Assembly: GCF_000425385.1 (NCBI RefSeq)
Contig: NZ_KE384360.1
Location: 6,196-70,195 of the forward strand
Length of the DNA stretch: 64,000 nt
Reading direction: 5' to 3'
Source of the DNA: Pseudoduganella violaceinigra DSM 15887
Lineage (GTDB): Bacteria; Pseudomonadota; Gammaproteobacteria; Burkholderiales; Burkholderiaceae_D
The position numbers and the translations under genes were made by a program. The notes beneath the pieces are model-generated. The model searched no databases, was not told where the DNA came from, and was given only the letters and a program-made list of their open reading frames with translations. This document shows positions 59,310 through 64,000 of the stretch, piece by piece. Position 1 is the stretch's first letter; every line of letters begins with the position of its first letter.

Positions 59310-60247
59310 GCGGGCTGCCCGATGACGATGCGGTTGCGGCCCGCGTGCTTGGCCGCATAGAGCGCCCGGTCGGCCGCTTCCAGCAGCGTCCTGGCGTCGT
59401 TCAGGCGCTCTTTATCGAAGCTGGCGACACCGATGCTCAGGGTGACATGCGCATGCGCAGCTTCTGGGGCGTGCGCCAATTTCAGGGATTCCACATATGC
59501 ACGGATCACTTCCGCATGCTGGACCGCCTGTTCGGGCGTGGTATCGGGCAGCACAGCGGCAAACTCTTCGCCGCCGTAGCGCGCGGCCAGGTCCGCCGGG
59601 CGCTGCAGGCGCGACGCGAAGGCTTCGGCCACCATGGTCAGGCAGGCGTCGCCCTGCTGGTGGCCGAAGTGGTCGTTGTAGGCCTTAAAGGAATCGATAT
59701 CCATCAGCAGCAGGGAAAGGGCGCCGTCCTGGCGCTGGGCGCGGCGCAGCTCGCGGTCCAGCGCCACGTCGAAGTGACGGCGGTTGGCGATGCCGGTCAG
59801 GCCGTCCACATAGGATTGCGCGCGCAGGGCCTCGGCCTGGCCGCGCAATTGGCGTTCCCGGTCGACGGTATTGCTGACATCCGCCACCTCGATCAGGCAG
59901 AAGCGTTCCTTGCCTTCGTTGAAAGGCGTCAGCGTGACCGACTGTTCGATGCGTTCGCCGCCCCAGGTGCCCGCGGCAAACAAGGGGAAGGGCGTGCGAT
60001 CCTGGTTCTGCGGCAGGACGGACGGCAGGTTGTTGGCCAGGGCGGACTGCAACGATTGATCGATGCGCCGGCCCGACAAGGCGGGAAACGCCTCCAGCAA
60101 CGTCAAGCCCTGCACACGGGAAGCCGCCATGCCGGAGCGGCTGGCTAGCCATTGGTTCCAGAAAACGATACGCTGGTCAGCATCCAGCACCATGAAGCCC
60201 AGGTTGGCAAGACCGAGTACACGGCCATACATTGTTGATTCTTGCAT
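59306..60247 (-). CDS. PAS-GGDEF diguanylate cyclase
   Basis: 313 residues from the ATG at 60247; ATGs at 60256 and 60232 are also possible and no ribosome site decides. A PAS domain is visible (LANLGFMVLDADQRIVFWNQ) up to about residue 125. The GGDEF domain follows: DGLTGIANRRHFDVALDREL, MDIDSFKAYNDHFGHQQGD and the active-site RYGGEEFAAVLPD. It should make c-di-GMP. No membrane segment or EAL domain is present. It is divergent from the small exported protein gene. Confidence 0.9.
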   Translation of the reverse strand: MQESTMYGRVLGLANLGFMVLDADQRIVFWNQWLASRSGMAASRVQGLTLLEAFPALSGRRIDQSLQSALANNLPSVLPQNQDRTPFPLFAAGTWGGERIEQSVTLTPFNEGKERFCLIEVADVSNTVDRERQLRGQAEALRAQSYVDGLTGIANRRHFDVALDRELRRAQRQDGALSLLLMDIDSFKAYNDHFGHQQGDACLTMVAEAFASRLQRPADLAARYGGEEFAAVLPDTTPEQAVQHAEVIRAYVESLKLAHAPEAAHAHVTLSIGVASFDKERLNDARTLLEAADRALYAAKHAGRNRIVIGQPA

Positions 60248-60292
60248 GAAAGGCATTATATGGATTTTAGAGCCGTGCGTCGGATTTTTATG

Positions 60293-60322
60293 TTGAGAAA
60301 TTTCATTATGGAAACATATAAT
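60293..60322 (+). promoter_or_regulatory. Sigma-70 promoter of the small exported protein gene
   Basis: TTGAGA, 18 bases, TATAAT. A perfect -10 box ends 7 bases before the ATG at 60329, so transcription would begin at or next to the start codon. Confidence 0.6.
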
Positions 60323-60328
60323 ACTGAC

Positions 60329-60733
60329 ATGAAAAAAATCATTATTCTGGGCGCGCTTTGCGCTGCCTTTTCCGCGCACGCCGCGGAAGCCACGCCGCAA
60401 GCGGCACTTGATCAATTCCTGCGCTTCGAACTGGACGGCGGACGCCTGCGCAACGATACCGAAGGGTATTTCGAGCAGGTTCACCTGGTCGACGGTTGGA
60501 AAACCGACGCGCTGAACTGCGACGCCGCGCGCTGCAAGGCCGTGGTGACGTTCAACTACACGCCGACGGCGGGGCTGGACATGGAGCAGGCGGTACCGCA
60601 TCCCAAAGGCGGCAGCTCGCAGGTCGAATACACCGTGCTGCAGAAGGGCGGCCAGTGGCAGGTGGAATCCGGCAAGGATACGCCGCACGTCTCGCGCGTC
60701 GCAATGGAAAAGTTGCTGAAGGACGGTCTCTAA
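60329..60733 (+). CDS. Small exported protein of unknown function
   Basis: 134 residues from the ATG at 60329. A clear Sec signal peptide (MKKIIILGALCAAFSAHA/AEA) predicts a periplasmic protein of about 115 residues. The mature part has two cysteines (LNCDAARCKAVVTF), likely a disulfide. I recognise no family. Upstream in-frame ATGs exist, but the signal peptide and the promoter position favour this one, which would make the mRNA nearly leaderless. A REP-like element follows directly. Confidence 0.72.
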   Translation: MKKIIILGALCAAFSAHAAEATPQAALDQFLRFELDGGRLRNDTEGYFEQVHLVDGWKTDALNCDAARCKAVVTFNYTPTAGLDMEQAVPHPKGGSSQVEYTVLQKGGQWQVESGKDTPHVSRVAMEKLLKDGL

Positions 60734-60739
60734 GTCAAT

Positions 60740-60826
60740 GAAAGCCGGGGCCAGCTCTGGCAATCGGACATTCGCGCTGCGCGAAGCGCAAATCTCCTCG
60801 AGAAGCCAGAGCTGACCACCGCTTTC
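60740..60826. repeat. 87-bp REP-like inverted repeat element
   Basis: The outer arms at 60740-60761 and 60805-60826 match in 19 of 22 positions (GAAAGC...CAGCTCTGGC). Inside lies the palindrome TTCGCGC-T-GCGCGAA (60771-60785). Bases 60743-60769 belong to the same 26-bp family as 8226-8251. It fills the gap between the exported-protein gene and hexR and may act as a bidirectional terminator. Confidence 0.75.
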
Positions 60827-60831
60827 AAATG

Positions 60832-61685
60832 TTAACCAATGAAGGAGTCGAACTGCATGTCGAACTCCTGCAGGGCCTTTTGCGCGTTCTGCATTTTCTT
60901 GCGGAATTCGGGGCCGCGTTTCAGCGCCAGTCCCACGGCCAGTACGTCAATCACCACCAGGTAGGCCAGGCGCGCCGAGATCGGGGTGTACGGGTCGGTG
61001 TTGAAAATCAGGTCGATCGGGATCAGGACCGATGCCGTTTCCGCCAGCGGCGTGCCCGATGGCGCCAGCACGATCACGTCGGCGCCGCCTTCCTTTGCCA
61101 ATTTTGCCGAACGCACCAGGGCCGGGCTGTTGCCGCGCTGGGAAATCGCGACCACGGCGTCGCCTTCATGCAGCAGGGCCGCAGAAATACTGTGGATCGC
61201 CGGGTCGGCATAGGCCACGGTCGGCACGCCCGAGCGGAAGAATTTGTGCTGGGCGTCCGCCGCCACGATGCCCGACGTCCCATGTCCGTAGAATTCGATC
61301 TTGCGCGCCCGCGAGAGGATGTCGAGCGCTTTTTGCACCGGTTCGGCGTTCAGGTTGTTGCGCAGGTCCAGCAGCGTGTTGATGGAGCGGCTGCAGATCT
61401 TGCTCACCAGGTCGGCGGCCAGGTCGTCCTGCGCCGGCTGGTCGTTCAGGCCGGGCAGGGCGAGCGCCAGGCCTTGCGCCAGTTTCAGTTTGAACTCATG
61501 CCAGCCGTCGTAGCCGAGCGTGCGGCAAAAGCGCACCACGGTCGGTTCGGAGACTTGCGCCGTCTTGGCCAGCGCCGTGATATTGGCGCCCACCGTGCGG
61601 GTCGGGTTGTCTAGCACGGCCAGCGCGACCTTGCGCTCCGATTTGGAGAGCGAGTCGAGCTGGGTGCGGATGGAATCGAGCAGCA

Positions 61686-61686
<1 letters not shown>
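60832..61686 (-). CDS. hexR: HexR-type transcriptional regulator (RpiR family)
   Basis: 284 residues. The N-terminal RpiR helix-turn-helix is LSKSERKVALAVLDNPTRTV then ALAKTAQVSEPTVVRFCRTL. The C-terminal sugar-isomerase (SIS) domain has IEFYGHGTSGIVAADAQHKF and VVAISQRGNSPALVRSAKLA. HexR represses zwf and Entner-Doudoroff genes and responds to 2-keto-3-deoxy-6-phosphogluconate in pseudomonads. It lies directly after zwf (one-base overlap), supporting the name. Confidence 0.92.
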
Positions 61687-63158
<1,472 letters not shown>

Positions 63159-63192
63159 AATCGTCTTCAGGTGAGTTGAAACAGAGTTTACT

Positions 63193-64000
63193 TCAGTCTA
63201 CGTAAGCAGGTTCAATGCGCCCCGCCACCGGCATGCGCACCGACAGCAATTTGCCGGTCAGCGGAAGCGCTGCCAGTTCTTCCGCCGGACGCTTGCCGGC
63301 GGTGGTGATGTACAGGGTGCGCAGGTCGTCGCCGCCGAAGGCTACCATGGTCGGGCAGCGCACCGGCAGGCGGATCTCGTCGAGCTGGTCGCCTTGGGGC
63401 GACAGCTTGAGGATGCGGCCGCCCTCGAACATGGCGACCCAGTAATTGCCTTCGCTGTCGACCGCGGCGCCGTCCGGGCGGCCGCCGTAATCGGCTGCCG
63501 ATTTGTCGGTGGAGAAGCGGCGCACGTCGCGCTCGTCGCTGACGCTGCCGGACAACAGGTCGAACGCAAAGCGCGTCACGCGGTGGCTGGCCGTCTCGGC
63601 GTGGAACATGGTCTTGCTGTCCGGGCTGAAGCCCAGGCCATTCGAGTTGACCATGCCGCCGGACCAGACTTTGCGGACCTGGCCGCGTTCCAGCACATAC
63701 ATTTCGGCCGCCGGCTTGTCGCGCGGTTCGTAAATCGTGCCGCACCAGAAGCGGCCCGCGGCGTCGCACTTGCCGTCGTTGAAGCGGGTGGTGGACTGGT
63801 CGAAGGGCGCTTCCGCCACCAGTTCCAGTGCGCCGCTGTCCGGGTCGAAGTGCGAGAAGCCGCGCCGCTGCGCGACCATCAGGCCGCCGCTTGCCGCGCG
63901 CGCCAGCGCGGACGCTTCGCTGTCGACCTTCCATTGTTCATGCCGTCCGCTGGCGCTGCACAGGCGGTGGATGGCGAAGCCTTCGATATCGACCCAGTAC
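63193..64000 (-). CDS. SMP-30/gluconolactonase family protein, C-terminal part (cut by right edge)
   Basis: The frame is open from base 64000 to the stop at 63193, giving 269 residues; the N-terminus is outside. YWVDIEGFAIHRL at the edge, TRFNDGKCDAAGRFWCGTIY, MVNSNGLGFSPDSKTMFHAE and DYGGRPDGAAVDSEGNYWVA are the beta-propeller metal-site motifs of the SMP-30 family. Members hydrolyse sugar lactones. Next to zwf it could open a sugar lactone, possibly 6-phosphogluconolactone or gluconolactone; the substrate is inferred from position only. Confidence 0.88.
   Translation of the reverse strand, partial: YWVDIEGFAIHRLCSASGRHEQWKVDSEASALARAASGGLMVAQRRGFSHFDPDSGALELVAEAPFDQSTTRFNDGKCDAAGRFWCGTIYEPRDKPAAEMYVLERGQVRKVWSGGMVNSNGLGFSPDSKTMFHAETASHRVTRFAFDLLSGSVSDERDVRRFSTDKSAADYGGRPDGAAVDSEGNYWVAMFEGGRILKLSPQGDQLDEIRLPVRCPTMVAFGGDDLRTLYITTAGKRPAEELAALPLTGKLLSVRMPVAGRIEPAYVD

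Overview
The window looks like a chromosomal segment of a motile betaproteobacterium of the Oxalobacteraceae (Janthinobacterium/Massilia/Duganella group). The basis is high GC coding sequence, a gmk-rpoZ-spoT block, a yicC / kinase-phosphatase / rph / rdgB-hemW block, a HexR-controlled zwf locus, and short GGGGTCAGGTCTG-type repeats that I associate with this family from memory. The assignment is an inference; no rRNA or marker-gene comparison was possible. No tRNA, rRNA, CRISPR array, prophage or complete insertion sequence was seen. No gene-free stretch exceeds 300 bases.

Bases 1-28,400 form a flagellar island. A partial vgrG (type VI secretion spike) is divergent from flgGHIJKL, so flgA-F are not next to flgG. 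flgL converges on the large minus-strand operon fliFGHIJ-K-LMNOPQR, and fliE is divergent from fliF. A second minus-strand block runs fliC, flaG, fliD, fliS, fliT, a second fliK-like gene, an FlhB C-domain protein and a YcgR-type c-di-GMP brake. Sigma-28 (FliA) promoter matches precede flgK, fliD and fliC. A diguanylate cyclase and a NarL-type two-component pair follow (28,442-31,860).

Bases 31,876-47,379 are a housekeeping block: greB, spoT, rpoZ, gmk, yicC, a Ser/Thr kinase with a PP2C phosphatase, rph, rdgB and hemW. Accessory genes sit at several of its junctions: a REP-associated tyrosine transposase (RAYT), tetR-hydrolase-DUF72, lysR-oxidoreductase and an ankyrin fragment. Palindromic repeats mark three of these junctions.

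Bases 47,341-64,000 hold a chemoreceptor with a CheR-docking WEEF tail and a tripartite RND efflux operon with a patatin-like lipase coupled to its end. They are followed by transaldolase, a D-amino-acid dehydrogenase, a DUF4242 protein, a second GGDEF protein and a small exported protein. The window ends with an SMP-30 (gluconolactonase-like)/zwf/hexR sugar-phosphate cluster cut by the right edge.

The most interesting non-gene signal is the repeat landscape. It comprises a RAYT bounded by 41-bp inverted palindromic ends, a solo copy of such an end, a related 26-bp repeat at four sites (one pair enclosing a 163-bp element), and a 101-bp MITE-like element whose apparent TTA duplication coincides with the fliK stop codon.
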